A stretch of DNA of 64,000 nt from Acidobacteriota bacterium. Its GTDB lineage: Bacteria; Acidobacteriota; Terriglobia; Acidiferrales; UBA7541. The notes below the pieces were generated by a model. The model was not told the DNA's origin. It was given only the letters and a program-made list of their open reading frames with translations, and made no database searches. A program made the position numbers and the translations under genes. Of this stretch, positions 42,957-52,800 are shown piece by piece (the stretch's first letter is position 1; the number at the start of each line of letters is the position of its first letter). The stretch lies in NCBI GenBank assembly GCA_003224085.1, contig QHYK01000043.1:1-64000 (forward strand), written 5' to 3'.

Positions 42957-45017
42957 TCAGGGCTTGGCTGGAGTTGCTTTCGGCGGTGCTTTCGTGTCTG
43001 GCGCCGCCGAATTTGTTTTTGATGGTCTGGTTTCGGGCCGTTCCAGGCGTTCCAGGGTGAAATCTTGAGCTTCGTCGCTCTGCACGACGTGAAGGAAAGC
43101 GTTGTAGTCGGCGGCGCGATCGGCGGGAACTTGCCTCAAAATGAATTGGATGTGGCGCGAGGCGGTGATCGTCGAGCCGTTCGTGGAGTATTGCGAGGCA
43201 TAAGTCGCATAGTCGCGCTGCACGGAAGTCCCGACGGGAGCGCTGGCGGTCGAGCCGGGCGGGAGATGCAGAGTCATGCGCGTGTCAACTTCCAGCGGCG
43301 TGCCGAGTTCGACAGGAGCCGTTGCTGAGCCGGAGGCGGGCTTCGCTGGGGGATCGGGCAGACCCAACTCCGGAAGCAGCGCGGGAATGCGCACGGGTTT
43401 CTTCGCCCAATCCACGAATTTAGGCTGTTCCAGTTCGTACTCAACGGTGAAAGGTTCTTTGGTGGCGTACGGATCGGATGCGTTGACGCTGGTCACCTGC
43501 CCACGGAATCCGTCCGTGATCGAGAGAATTTGCGCAACTTCTTTCCATTTTTCTTTCGCCGTGCGATGGAACGCGGTGCGCAGCACCAATTCGTTGTCCC
43601 CGCGCATCGAATAGCGGACTTTCGCCCGAAGCGTGCCGTTCTCCGCAAGCGTAGCGCCAACATTCACTTGCTGAGTCGCGGCGAAAGGCAAATCGTCCGC
43701 AACTCGTGGCAAGTAAGCGACAACGTGCCCAGTAGGATCTCCGCGAGGCGCCGACGCGCAAAACACGGTCTTACCTCGGTATTTGTCAGACACCATTCCC
43801 AACGGCGCCACTTGCATTGCTGGATCCATCCATACGTGCCGGCCTTCCAGCGGCACACTCAGCAAAACATGATCGAATTGTCCGGGGAGGGAGGGCAAAT
43901 CCGCATTCTTGTTCGGGAAGGTCAAATAAACGGACGGCTCAAAGTGCAGCGCGCGCGCAAAAGAAGCCAGCAGCGCGGCCTTGTCTTCTTGCGTCGCATA
44001 GCCTGAAGCCAAAATCTCGTCGGGCGGCCGCGTTTGGTAGCCCGTGGAACCCAGGGACACATCCACGGTGGAAATGTTTTGCGCCACGAAATCGTAGATT
44101 GTCTCGAGTTTGCCTCTGGCCCGGTCCGCAGAAGCCGCGAGTTCCTTCGCTTTCGCGTCGGCCTGCTTGGACGTTCGCCCAACCGGGTAAAGTAGTTGCG
44201 CGATTCTTGCAGAGAGTTTGCTCCACTCATTCATGGTGCTGAGTGCGACGTCCGGTGCTTGCGAATTCGCATCGCCCGATCCATCGGAATTTCCCGCCAG
44301 CTTGTGATGCCAGACGTAGGTTGTGCGAGCTGATGCGCCTTCCCCGGTCGTTTCTTGACTCTTCGCCGGAGTAGCCGGGTTGATGCGCACTTCGACGTGT
44401 CTCGACACGGGTAGATCAAGCTGAAAGTCTTCTTCGGACACCACGCCGGCACGGTCGAAGGAATGTTCGAGCCAGAACTCCGGGGCGAGCGGATGGTGCG
44501 AGACGGTTCGGATGACGCGGTATTCGAGGGTGTCGCCGGGCTGGAGTCCGAGGATGCGCACAGATTTCACGCGCACGTCCTGATACGCGGGAGCATTCAC
44601 CACTGCGGGATTCGGGCGGTCGGTGATGGCGCCCGGCAAGATGTCCGAGGTGCCGCCGTTCGCGTAGGTAATGTGAACCATCGGGATTTCGACCGATTCG
44701 AACGAGCTGTTGAAATCGAAGTTGAGCTGGGAAAACTGGCGGACGCCAAGTTCGCTGTTGATTTTCACCAGCGCATGAACCTCTTTGCGGCTATCGCCGT
44801 TGGATTCAAAACGAACTTTGGTCTCCAGCAGGTCGATTTGCGCGGGGTGCGCCGGTTTCTCTGATCTGCCGGCCTTTTCGGCTTCCTTCGCGACGGGACT
44901 AACTGCAGGTTTTTGCTGAGCTTCTTGCGCAAGCGAGTTCGAGGACGCAAAAGCGAAGGACAAGCACATCGCCAGTGGTACGAAGAAAAATGCCCAGGCC
45001 TGGGAAAAACTCTTCAT
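42957..45017 (-). CDS. Exported DUF3857 / transglutaminase-like protein, catalytic Cys replaced
   Basis: A 686-residue protein with a signal peptide (about 1-30). A DUF3857-type N-terminal beta domain is followed by a transglutaminase-like core (about 275-400). In the core the His383 (FDHVLLSVP) and Asp398 (VWMDPA) positions are kept, but the catalytic Cys is Gln343 (ATQEDKAALL instead of GxCxDKA). It is therefore probably a non-catalytic member, acting by binding. The C-terminus is Pro/Lys-rich. Start ATG 45017 gives the signal peptide. The open frame continues upstream to 46199, but that part is antisense to the M28 gene. Confidence 0.82.
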   Translation of the reverse strand: MKSFSQAWAFFFVPLAMCLSFAFASSNSLAQEAQQKPAVSPVAKEAEKAGRSEKPAHPAQIDLLETKVRFESNGDSRKEVHALVKINSELGVRQFSQLNFDFNSSFESVEIPMVHITYANGGTSDILPGAITDRPNPAVVNAPAYQDVRVKSVRILGLQPGDTLEYRVIRTVSHHPLAPEFWLEHSFDRAGVVSEEDFQLDLPVSRHVEVRINPATPAKSQETTGEGASARTTYVWHHKLAGNSDGSGDANSQAPDVALSTMNEWSKLSARIAQLLYPVGRTSKQADAKAKELAASADRARGKLETIYDFVAQNISTVDVSLGSTGYQTRPPDEILASGYATQEDKAALLASFARALHFEPSVYLTFPNKNADLPSLPGQFDHVLLSVPLEGRHVWMDPAMQVAPLGMVSDKYRGKTVFCASAPRGDPTGHVVAYLPRVADDLPFAATQQVNVGATLAENGTLRAKVRYSMRGDNELVLRTAFHRTAKEKWKEVAQILSITDGFRGQVTSVNASDPYATKEPFTVEYELEQPKFVDWAKKPVRIPALLPELGLPDPPAKPASGSATAPVELGTPLEVDTRMTLHLPPGSTASAPVGTSVQRDYATYASQYSTNGSTITASRHIQFILRQVPADRAADYNAFLHVVQSDEAQDFTLERLERPETRPSKTNSAAPDTKAPPKATPAKP

Positions 45018-45135
45018 GGGACGTTCCAAGGCAGTGTAGAAGGACGGGCGATTGGCTTCAAGAAACAATCCGGCCGAAGTTGCGTCTGAGTGCATGGTAG
45101 TCTTGATGGGCGCCAAAAGCGCGAGGAGAGAACAG

Positions 45136-46677
45136 ATGCGACGCATTCTTGTGGGGTTGGTTGCATTAGCGGCGACTTTGGATCTGGCGGCGCTGCCCCT
45201 GCGCGCTGATGAGAAGCCTCCTAAAGGCCCGGACGAGGACGGCACCAAGCCTGCGCTGACACGCATTGCCGGCGAAGGGCTGCTCAATTCGCACGCCTTC
45301 GGGTTCTTGACGGAGTTGAGCGACGACATTGGCGGGCGCGTCACCGGAAGCCCCGCGGAACGCAAAGCAGAAGACTGGGGCGCCGCGAAGATGAAGTCCA
45401 TCGGCCTGGAAGACGTGCACACGGAGAAATACACCATCTGGCGCGGCTGGACCCGCGGTTCGGCGGAAGGCGAAATCCTTGCGCCGATCCGGCACAAATT
45501 GCATGTGGACGCGATGGGATGGACGGGATCAACCCCGGCGGGAGGAGCGGAAGGGGACGTGGTGGCCGTCAACATGTTCGACATCGAAAACGAGAGTAAG
45601 AATGTCGCGCACCTGAAAGGAAAAGTCGTTCTGGTCACGGCCAAAGGGAAGCCCAGCCAAAATGAGATGAATCTCTTTGCCCTGTTTGGCGATTTCCTGA
45701 AAGCTGCCGGACAGGCGGGCGCGATCGCGGTCATCGGCGGACAGGGCGGCGGAAGGTCCCACGGCATGAACCTGACGCACACGGGCATTCTCGGCTTCAA
45801 CGCGGATTTTGCTGTGCCCGTGGTGTCCATGACCGCGGAAGACCAGGGACAGTTGGAACGTTTCCTGGAGCGCGGCATCACGCCGCGCGTGCGGTTCAAT
45901 GTGCAAAATACGTTTACCAACGGCCCGGTGGAGACCGCGAACGTGGTCGGGGAGATTCGCGGGCGCGAACACCCGGAAGAAGTTCTGGTGGTGGGCGGGC
46001 ATCTGGATTCCTGGGACCTGGCGGAGGGAACCACTGACAATGGGTCGGGCATTGCGACGACGCTTGGAGCTGCCGAAGCCATCCTACATTCCGGGCAGCG
46101 CCCGCGGCGCACCATTCGTTTTGTGTTATTCACGGGCGAAGAGCAAGGACTCGATGGCTCGTTCGCGTACGTCAAGCAGCACAAGGCGGAGTTGGGCAAT
46201 CATCTTGGCGACCTGATTCTGGACTTCGGGCAGGGGCCGGTGAAGGGATTCCAGTTGGGCGGACGCGATGATTTGGTGCCGGCATTCGAGGCGTTCGTGA
46301 AAACACTTTCCAATTTTCAGCCGGTGCAGGTGGACGACAAAGTGGAATCGGGAACCGATACGTTGCCGTTTTCCATCGCCGGGCTGCCTGGGATAAACAT
46401 GCTGCAGGAAACCGGCGACTACCTGTACACGCATCACTCCGCCGCCGATGCCTTGGAAGCGCAAAAACCTGACATCCTCACGCACAACGCCACGTTAATG
46501 GCCTTGGCGGCTTTTTGGATCGCGGACCGCCCCGAGCGTTTCGCCTCACCATGGCCCGCGGAACGCACCGCCAGAATGCTGCGCGCCCAGCACGAGTATG
46601 AGGAATTGAAGGCTTTCAACCTGTGGCCCTACGGCGACCTTGGCGCGGAGGAAAAGAAATATAATCCGCAGAATTAG
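45136..46677 (+). CDS. Secreted M28-family aminopeptidase
   Basis: A 513-residue zinc peptidase with a signal peptide (about 1-24). A PA-type insert domain lies about residues 110-250. The M28 core has metal ligands His289 (GGHLDSWD), Asp301 (TTDNGSG) and the catalytic pair Glu335-Glu336 (FTGEEQGLDGS), with the last His in YTHHSAADA. It probably removes N-terminal residues from peptides in the periplasm. ATG 45136 has AGGAG seven bases upstream. It diverges from the DUF3857 gene across 118 bases that hold both promoters. Confidence 0.92.
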   Translation: MRRILVGLVALAATLDLAALPLRADEKPPKGPDEDGTKPALTRIAGEGLLNSHAFGFLTELSDDIGGRVTGSPAERKAEDWGAAKMKSIGLEDVHTEKYTIWRGWTRGSAEGEILAPIRHKLHVDAMGWTGSTPAGGAEGDVVAVNMFDIENESKNVAHLKGKVVLVTAKGKPSQNEMNLFALFGDFLKAAGQAGAIAVIGGQGGGRSHGMNLTHTGILGFNADFAVPVVSMTAEDQGQLERFLERGITPRVRFNVQNTFTNGPVETANVVGEIRGREHPEEVLVVGGHLDSWDLAEGTTDNGSGIATTLGAAEAILHSGQRPRRTIRFVLFTGEEQGLDGSFAYVKQHKAELGNHLGDLILDFGQGPVKGFQLGGRDDLVPAFEAFVKTLSNFQPVQVDDKVESGTDTLPFSIAGLPGINMLQETGDYLYTHHSAADALEAQKPDILTHNATLMALAAFWIADRPERFASPWPAERTARMLRAQHEYEELKAFNLWPYGDLGAEEKKYNPQN

Positions 46678-46713
46678 TCATTGCACTTACCGCAAGCCGG
46701 GCTCACTTCCGGG

Positions 46714-46896
46714 CTAGGAAACATCGCGGGCGCTAGTTCGTGTTTGAGTTGCGCGATTGTGGGTCAAACACGTCGGGGAATCCTCAAAAATAAACTGCGC
46801 GCGCCAGGATGCTTGCTGCGGCGAACGGTAGCCGCCGCGTTCCACAAACGCCAGTTCCGCCTGTAGGGTTGCCAGCACATCCTTCTTTGCTTCCAG
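46714..46896 (-). pseudogene. Remnant of a small conserved hypothetical protein
   Basis: On the minus strand a 60-codon frame reads VLATLQAELAFVERGGY, then FIFEDSPTCL. I recall this wording from a family of short acidobacterial proteins that go on to a CxxC motif. Here the frame ends soon after the first Cys, and the only start with a ribosome site (GGCAGGAGAG, ATG) is in another frame. Most likely a decayed gene. Confidence 0.4.
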
Positions 46897-47223
46897 ACAT
46901 CTCTCCTGCCTCCCAGGAAAAGTCTGCCGTGTGGGCGAACAAACCGCAGTGACGCAGGGCACAGGGCTATGTAACGAAAGGCCACGCGTACCGTTAGAGG
47001 GCCTCGCGCGGCCAAATTGGAATTAGAGACTTCGCACATTCTTGTTAGAATTTAGGGGTTTGCCGGTGATTCCCGACGCGCATACCAGGGGATAGTTTTG
47101 AGAGCCGCTGACCCTCCCTTGGAGAACCGCAGAGTATTCTTGCTCATGCGTTTGGCCAAAACGATTTGCAGCGCTCGCACGTCCAAACAGCAAGACGGGA
47201 GAGGCCTTTTCGGTGCCCTTTGC
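46897..47223. other. Gap between the M28 gene and the RND adaptor
   Basis: No gene is convincing here. A TAGAAT at 47046-47051 could be the -10 box of the RND operon, without a good -35. Confidence 0.4.
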
Positions 47224-48489
47224 ATGAACACAAAGCTTGATCTTCGCCGGGCGACGAGGGAATTCGTGCCCATGGCGGCATTTCTACTTTTTGCGATGGC
47301 GGGTTGCTCCAAGGTGCAGCCGGCCAGTGTGTTGGGTGACGCTTCGCATCCCGCTCCCGTGCATTTCTATACCGTGGCGGAGGAAACGGCGCGAAGGCGC
47401 ATTCAGGCTGTCGGCTCACTTTATGCGCTGGAAGAGAGCACGCTTAGCTCGGAAGTGGAAGGCCGGGTGGCTGAAGTGCTTGCCGACGTGGGCGACAACG
47501 TGCAAGAAGGGCAGCCGCTGGTGCGGCTCGATCCGAGGGAGCTGCAATTCGAAGTGGATCGCCAGCGCGGCATCGTTACGCAGGTACGAGCGCAATTGGG
47601 GATCGGGCCCAATGACCCGCCGCCCACCGACGCCAAGAAGATTGCTTCCGTCCAGCGCGCGGAAGCGGACTTGTTTGATGCGGATCACAAATACACCCGC
47701 GCGCAGGAGATGTTTCACGACAAGCTGATTTCACAGCAGCAGCTGGACGAGGCCGCCAGCCGCTACCAGAGCACGAAGGCATCCTATACAGTCGCCTTGC
47801 AGGAAGTGGACCGGCTAAAAGCGCTTCTGGTTTCGAGTGAGGCGAGTGAAAGACTGGCGGAGAAGAAACTGAACGACTCCACGATTCGCGCGCCTTATCC
47901 CGGCTCTATCAGGACGCGCGATGTGCATCCGGGCGAGTACTTGAAGGTGCAAAGCCCGGTGATGGTCCTTGTGCGAACCGACCGTTTGCGCGCGCGCCTG
48001 GCAGTGCCGGAGCGCTGGGCAGGATGGGTCAAGGATGGCGTCACCATTGATCTGCACGTGGACGCGTTTCCAGCGCAAACCTTTCATGGAAAGATTTCGC
48101 GCATCAACCCGGCGGTGGCGCAGGACTCGAGGACTTTCGAGGCCGAAGCGCTTCTGGTCAATTTGGATGGAAAGTTGAAACCTGGATTTTTCCTGCAAGC
48201 TTCCATTCCCAGCGAGAAGGAAGAGAAAACCATCTTCCTCCCGGAAAACGCGGTGAACTATCGCTACGGCGTGTACAAAGTGTTTCTGCTGAACGGCAAC
48301 CGCGTTTCGGAGCGGCAAATTCGGCCGGCTGGACAAACCGAGGATGAACACGGGCGGCGCTTCGAGGTTGCTGAGGGCCTGAAGCCGGGAGACCGCGTGG
48401 CCGTTGCTGTATCGGGTGAGTTGCACGACGGCGCGATCGTCCAAGAACAGGGCGAAGGGAATACGGGAAACACGCCGGCAATGAAATAA
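47224..48489 (+). CDS. RND efflux periplasmic adaptor lipoprotein
   Basis: A 421-residue membrane-fusion protein. A lipobox with Cys28 (FAMAGC) marks it as a lipoprotein processed by Lgt. The barrel-sandwich hybrid halves are at about 60-100 and 220-250, separated by a coiled coil (about 110-215), then beta-barrel and MP domains. It links the inner-membrane pump to an outer-membrane TolC-type channel. I use ATG 47224; the frame is open back to 47098 with other ATGs and no strong ribosome site, so the start is uncertain. The permease gene follows after 39 bases. No TolC gene is in the window. Confidence 0.9.
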   Translation: MNTKLDLRRATREFVPMAAFLLFAMAGCSKVQPASVLGDASHPAPVHFYTVAEETARRRIQAVGSLYALEESTLSSEVEGRVAEVLADVGDNVQEGQPLVRLDPRELQFEVDRQRGIVTQVRAQLGIGPNDPPPTDAKKIASVQRAEADLFDADHKYTRAQEMFHDKLISQQQLDEAASRYQSTKASYTVALQEVDRLKALLVSSEASERLAEKKLNDSTIRAPYPGSIRTRDVHPGEYLKVQSPVMVLVRTDRLRARLAVPERWAGWVKDGVTIDLHVDAFPAQTFHGKISRINPAVAQDSRTFEAEALLVNLDGKLKPGFFLQASIPSEKEEKTIFLPENAVNYRYGVYKVFLLNGNRVSERQIRPAGQTEDEHGRRFEVAEGLKPGDRVAVAVSGELHDGAIVQEQGEGNTGNTPAMK

Positions 48490-48528
48490 GAGCCGCGCAA
48501 CCACCATCACAGAAAAGCGTGAATCGAC

Positions 48529-51500
48529 ATGAAGCTCGCCGAAACTTGCGTCAAGTATCCCGTGTTCACGGTGATGCTGATCGCTTTTCTGGTGACCTTA
48601 GGGGCGTTCTCCTACCGCGACTTGGCCGTTGACCTCTTTCCTAAAGCTGACCCGGCCACGGTGAACGTCGAGGTCCGGCTGCCGGGCGCGACTCCCGAAG
48701 AAGTGGTGACCGGAGTCGTGTTGCCGCTCGAAGATGCTATCTCCTCCGTCAGCGGAATCGACGAAATTCAGGTGTATTCGTTTGAAGGTTTCGCGGATAT
48801 TACCTGCACTTTCGTTTTGGAACGCGACATCGAGGGCGCGGCGCAGGACATTCGTGAAAAAGTAGCGGGCGCGATTGACCGCCTGCCGCGCGACACGTTG
48901 CCACCGATTATTACCAAGCTCGATCCTCAATCCGACCCCATCCTGACGCTGCTCGTGAGCGGCCCCATGAGCCGGCGGGAGCTGACGGAAATCGCGGACA
49001 AACAGGTGCGGCGAGCGATTCAGACCGTGGACGGTGTGGGCAGCGTCGAACTAAACGGCGGGCAGATGAGGCAAATTCGCGTTTTGCTCGATGCGCAGAA
49101 ACTCACGGCGCACAATTTTACGGTTCTGGACGTCCGTGATGCGCTGCAACGAGAAAATATAGAAGCGCCAGGCGGCCGCATGATTACCGGGCCGCAAGAG
49201 TTGGGGCTGCGTACGCTGGGGCGCGTGACGTCTGCGGAACAGTTCGGCGAAATCGTGATCGGCACGCGCGGAGGCGCCCCGGTGCGCGTGCGAGACGTAG
49301 CCCAAGTGGAAGATGGCGCGCAGGAGTTACGCACGTGGTCCGCGTTGTTCGGAAAGGACGCGCCTCCCGAGGACGTCGTCTCCATTCAGGTGCTGCGGCA
49401 ATCGGGCGTAAACACTGTGCGCGTAGCCGACGACGTGCGAGCGAAGGTGCAGGGGCTGCGCCCACAATTGCCGCCGGGCGTTCAGCTGCAGATCGTTCAC
49501 GACATTTCCGATTTCATCAAAGCTTCCGTCCATTCGCTCATCGAACACTTGATTCTCGGGAGCATTCTCGCGAGCTTCATTGTTTGGGTTTTCATTCGCA
49601 ATTGGCGCGCGGTGCTGATTGCGGGGGTCGCCATCCCGGCGTCCGTGATTGCCACATTTGCGCTCATGCGCGGGATGGACTTTTCGTTGAACAACATGAC
49701 GCTGCTAGCGTTGACGCTGGCCGTGGGTATCGTCATCGACGACGCCATCATCGTCCTGGAAAATATCTTTCGCTACATGGAGGATAAGGGAAGAGACCGC
49801 GTTCAAGCGGCGATCGAGGCGACGAAAGAAATTGGGCTGGCGGTCATGGCCACAACGCTTTCGCTGGTGATTATTTTTCTCCCGATCGCGTTCATGACCG
49901 GCTACGCACGCAAGTACGTGAACTCCTTCGGATGGACCATGGCCATGGCCATCATGGTGTCGCTGCTGGTTGCGTTTACGCTGACGCCGATGATGAGTTC
50001 ACGCATGCTGCAGCTAAGTGGCAAGGAAAAGAAAACACACTCCGTGGGATTTCTGCATTCCGTGGACGAATTTTATTTGAAAGCCTTGCGCTGGGCGCTG
50101 GCCCATCGCGGCACTATCCTCGTGATCTGCGTGCTTACGTTTCTTTCCACGTTTGGCTTTTATCATTTGGTGGGACGCGATTGGATCCCCGCGGATGATC
50201 AGAACGAGCTGATCAGCTCCTACACTCTTCCGGAAGGTACGTCTTTGGAAAAAACCACGAAGCTGGCGACGGAAATGTCGGAACGCGTCCTTGCGCTTTC
50301 CGGAGTGGCGCTGGTCGAGTCCTTCACGCACGGGCCCACAAATCATGCTCACCTTTTTATCGTGCTGGTACCGCGGAGCGAGCGGAAACGCAGTCACGTG
50401 CAGTTGGCCGCCGACGTGCGCAAAATCGAAAGCAGCTACCGCAACATAACCTATAACGTGCGCCTGCCTTCCGTTCTTGGCGGCGAAATCTATTTTCCCA
50501 TCGCGGCGGTAATTCGCGGTCCGGAACTTTCGCGTCTGGCGGAAATAAGCAAAGCCGCTGCCGACCACATGGCCAAATATCCGGAACTGGTGGATGTCAA
50601 TCCAAGCCTGAATCTTAATACGCCGGAGCTGCAGGTGAAAGTGGACCGGCAGCGCGCCGCGGACATCGGTGTTCGAATGACCGACGTGAGCGATGCGGTG
50701 CGGCTGTTCTATTCCGGCGAAGATGAAATTACGCGCTTCAAGGAAGGCTCGGAGCAGTATCCCGTAACAATGCAGTTGCTCCCGGAACAGCGCGACAATC
50801 CCGAAGTGCTGGCGCGCATGATGGTGCCTTCTTCGAAGCTGGGCCAGGTGCGCCTCGAAAATGTCGCGACGATTCAGCGCGGCGCCGGCCCCGCCACGCT
50901 GCAGCGCTACAACCGCGAGTTTCAGGTCAGCGTGTACGCCAATGTGGGCGCGGGTTATCCTCTGGACCTCGCCGCCGCGCACACGGTTCAGTCCATCAAG
51001 GAAGTGGGTCTGCCTTCGGGCTATTCGTACACGTTTACCGGGCAAGTGAAAGTTCTCGAAGAAACCACCTGGAACTTACTGCTGGCGATGCTGCTGGCTT
51101 CCATCTTCATGTACATGGTGCTGGCGGCGCAATTCGAAAGCTTCTCGTATCCGTTTATCATCATGCTGACGCTGCCGCTGAGCGTGCCATTCGCACTGTT
51201 CTCCTTGTGGATCACTGGACGTGCTCTCAGTTTGTGGAGCGCACTTGGCATGTTTTTGCTCTTGGGCATTGTGAAGAAAAACGGGATTTTGCAAGTGGAC
51301 TACACGAACCGTCTGCGAGCCGGCGGAATGCCCTTGCAGGAAGCGATCCTCGAAGCCAACCGGGTGCGGTTGCGTCCGATTCTGATGACCACCCTTTCCA
51401 TTATTGCCGGATTAATTCCCGTGGCCGTCGGCATTGGTGCCGGCTCGGAGCAGCGCGCTTCGATTGCGGTGACAATTATCGGCGGGCAGACGCTTTGCTT

Positions 51501-51633
51501 GCTGCTGACGCTGCTGGTCGTACCGGTGGCGTATTCCTACCTGGCGGAGCTGGAGGCCGTTTCCTGGACGGAATGGGCCGCACGAATCTTTGGCCGCCTT
51601 CCTAGCCCTCCAAAACCCTCCGACAACGACTGA
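48529..51633 (+). CDS. RND-family efflux transporter permease
   Basis: A 1034-residue inner-membrane pump with twelve transmembrane segments and two large periplasmic loops. The N-terminal ETCVKYPVFTVMLIAFLV and the LAVGIVIDDAIIVLENIFRYME stretch of TM4 (with the Asp pair for proton relay) are typical of the AcrB/MexB/CusA group. It exports hydrophobic compounds using the proton gradient. The motifs point to the HAE-1-like multidrug branch rather than metal efflux, as no CusA-type Met cluster stands out. It is co-transcribed with the adaptor upstream. Confidence 0.93.
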   Translation: MKLAETCVKYPVFTVMLIAFLVTLGAFSYRDLAVDLFPKADPATVNVEVRLPGATPEEVVTGVVLPLEDAISSVSGIDEIQVYSFEGFADITCTFVLERDIEGAAQDIREKVAGAIDRLPRDTLPPIITKLDPQSDPILTLLVSGPMSRRELTEIADKQVRRAIQTVDGVGSVELNGGQMRQIRVLLDAQKLTAHNFTVLDVRDALQRENIEAPGGRMITGPQELGLRTLGRVTSAEQFGEIVIGTRGGAPVRVRDVAQVEDGAQELRTWSALFGKDAPPEDVVSIQVLRQSGVNTVRVADDVRAKVQGLRPQLPPGVQLQIVHDISDFIKASVHSLIEHLILGSILASFIVWVFIRNWRAVLIAGVAIPASVIATFALMRGMDFSLNNMTLLALTLAVGIVIDDAIIVLENIFRYMEDKGRDRVQAAIEATKEIGLAVMATTLSLVIIFLPIAFMTGYARKYVNSFGWTMAMAIMVSLLVAFTLTPMMSSRMLQLSGKEKKTHSVGFLHSVDEFYLKALRWALAHRGTILVICVLTFLSTFGFYHLVGRDWIPADDQNELISSYTLPEGTSLEKTTKLATEMSERVLALSGVALVESFTHGPTNHAHLFIVLVPRSERKRSHVQLAADVRKIESSYRNITYNVRLPSVLGGEIYFPIAAVIRGPELSRLAEISKAAADHMAKYPELVDVNPSLNLNTPELQVKVDRQRAADIGVRMTDVSDAVRLFYSGEDEITRFKEGSEQYPVTMQLLPEQRDNPEVLARMMVPSSKLGQVRLENVATIQRGAGPATLQRYNREFQVSVYANVGAGYPLDLAAAHTVQSIKEVGLPSGYSYTFTGQVKVLEETTWNLLLAMLLASIFMYMVLAAQFESFSYPFIIMLTLPLSVPFALFSLWITGRALSLWSALGMFLLLGIVKKNGILQVDYTNRLRAGGMPLQEAILEANRVRLRPILMTTLSIIAGLIPVAVGIGAGSEQRASIAVTIIGGQTLCLLLTLLVVPVAYSYLAELEAVSWTEWAARIFGRLPSPPKPSDND

Positions 51634-51730
51634 GCTGGTGGGTTTCAAAATCCTTTTTCAGCGACGCCGCGCAGTTTGCCACGCTCCACCAAAGTTCTGC
51701 ACGTAACTAAGAGCGGTTCAACGAGCGCCG

Positions 51731-52198
51731 TCACGAGCGCCGGGAGGCGGCTCGCTTGGATCCACGATTCTCCGAGAAAAAGGAAGGGTAAGGGTGTTCG
51801 GGAGTAACGCGAGGCGCGCGCAGAATGAGGAACAACTCGCTGGCCCAAAGCATAATGTCAAGCAGGCGCGCGCGCTCCAGATTCGTGAGATTTTCGCGCT
51901 GCAGGCTTATTTCGAGGGCCCGGCGCGAGCATTCTTCGATGAAGGCGCGCATCGCGGCGAGGTCCACGCGCTCTTCACGCGATTTTTGGCCGCGCTGATC
52001 CAGCATCTCCAATTTGGCGTAGCAGCGCAGGAGGAAATGGTTCAGGCATAGAACCTGCTGATCCAGGGAAGTAGCCGCGGCGCTGTGGCAAGCATCCTCG
52101 CTGCAGTTTCGTTCCACGAGCTTCGCGCCCACTCGATCCCCGCCTCGTGATTCGGAGTGTTCCCCCATTCCCTCTTTCCCCATCTCCTTCTTCTTCAA
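51731..52198 (-). CDS. Hypothetical protein (helical)
   Basis: Up to 155 residues. A mainly helical central part (LCLNHFLLRCYAKLEMLD and LERARLLDIMLWASELFLIL) looks like a real protein, but I cannot name the family. The N-terminus is a Lys/Glu/Gly-rich stretch with possible starts TTG 52198, ATG 52183 and ATG 52168. It overlaps the 3' end of the next gene (51975-52703) in another frame by over 200 bases, so one of the two ends is wrong or a frameshift links them. Confidence 0.6.
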   Translation of the reverse strand: MKKKEMGKEGMGEHSESRGGDRVGAKLVERNCSEDACHSAAATSLDQQVLCLNHFLLRCYAKLEMLDQRGQKSREERVDLAAMRAFIEECSRRALEISLQRENLTNLERARLLDIMLWASELFLILRAPRVTPEHPYPSFFSENRGSKRAASRRS

Positions 52199-52703
52199 TT
52201 AAGATGCGCTCGGCGACGCAGGCGTTGGCTTCCTGAACAATAGTCTCCTCGGTTATGAACCGCGTGTCAATAGAACTGGCACCTGTCCGTGGATTTTGCG
52301 GGACCGGCAGGTGCGCCCGCATGTTTTGTAGGCGTAAGGAGCGGTCCAGGTACGGAGCGATCAGGGCGCGCAGACGACGTACGCTGCGTTCACAATTTTT
52401 GTGCGCCTCACCGCCTTCCCAAAAAACAATAACAGTGATGAGGCGAGCTTCCTGGTGGGAGACCATGACGAGGCAGCCGGCGAAGCCGTTGATGTCCTCC
52501 AAACCGGATTGAATCGTGGCAGGGAGAAACAGCATGGCCTTGGCGGCTTGCTCGGGCTTGTCGACGAATTCAATGCTGAACGCCGTGAGACCGCGGGTTG
52601 CACAGGCGATGCGCGATTCGACTTTGCATTTGGCGCCGGAGATAGCGGTGAAAGTCGTGACAGATTTTCCGAGACTGTTTGACTGGCGAACTGGACTTGA
52701 CAC
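51975..52703 (-). CDS. Hypothetical protein with strong ribosome site
   Basis: A 242-residue frame from GTG 52703, which has a GGAGG site five bases upstream. The first about 165 residues look genuine (FSIEFVDKPEQAAKAM, GFAGCLVMVSHQEARLITVIVFWE); the last 75 are Arg/Gly-rich and overlap the helical gene above. The coding part may really end near 52200, with a frameshift into the other frame. Family not recognised. Confidence 0.6.
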   Translation of the reverse strand: MSSPVRQSNSLGKSVTTFTAISGAKCKVESRIACATRGLTAFSIEFVDKPEQAAKAMLFLPATIQSGLEDINGFAGCLVMVSHQEARLITVIVFWEGGEAHKNCERSVRRLRALIAPYLDRSLRLQNMRAHLPVPQNPRTGASSIDTRFITEETIVQEANACVAERILIEEEGDGERGNGGTLRITRRGSSGREARGTKLQRGCLPQRRGYFPGSAGSMPEPFPPALLRQIGDAGSARPKIA

Positions 52704-52757
52704 AAAACCTCCATCGATGACGGCCTACCCCCCCGGTAGAAGCCGGTAGAAGAGGGG

Positions 52758-52800
52758 AGGCGCATCCCCTTGCCCGTTCAGGGCAGGCTCGGATGCGCCT
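52758..52800. repeat. 10-bp perfect inverted repeat
   Basis: AGGCGCATCC (52758-52767) and GGATGCGCCT (52791-52800) flank a smaller GCCC/GGGC hairpin. No T-run follows on either strand, so a simple terminator is not supported. Confidence 0.7.

Noticed and set aside
45018-46199. Upstream extension of the DUF3857 frame (nearly 400 codons)
   Set aside because: It is antisense to the M28 peptidase gene and lacks homology; the signal peptide starts at 45017.
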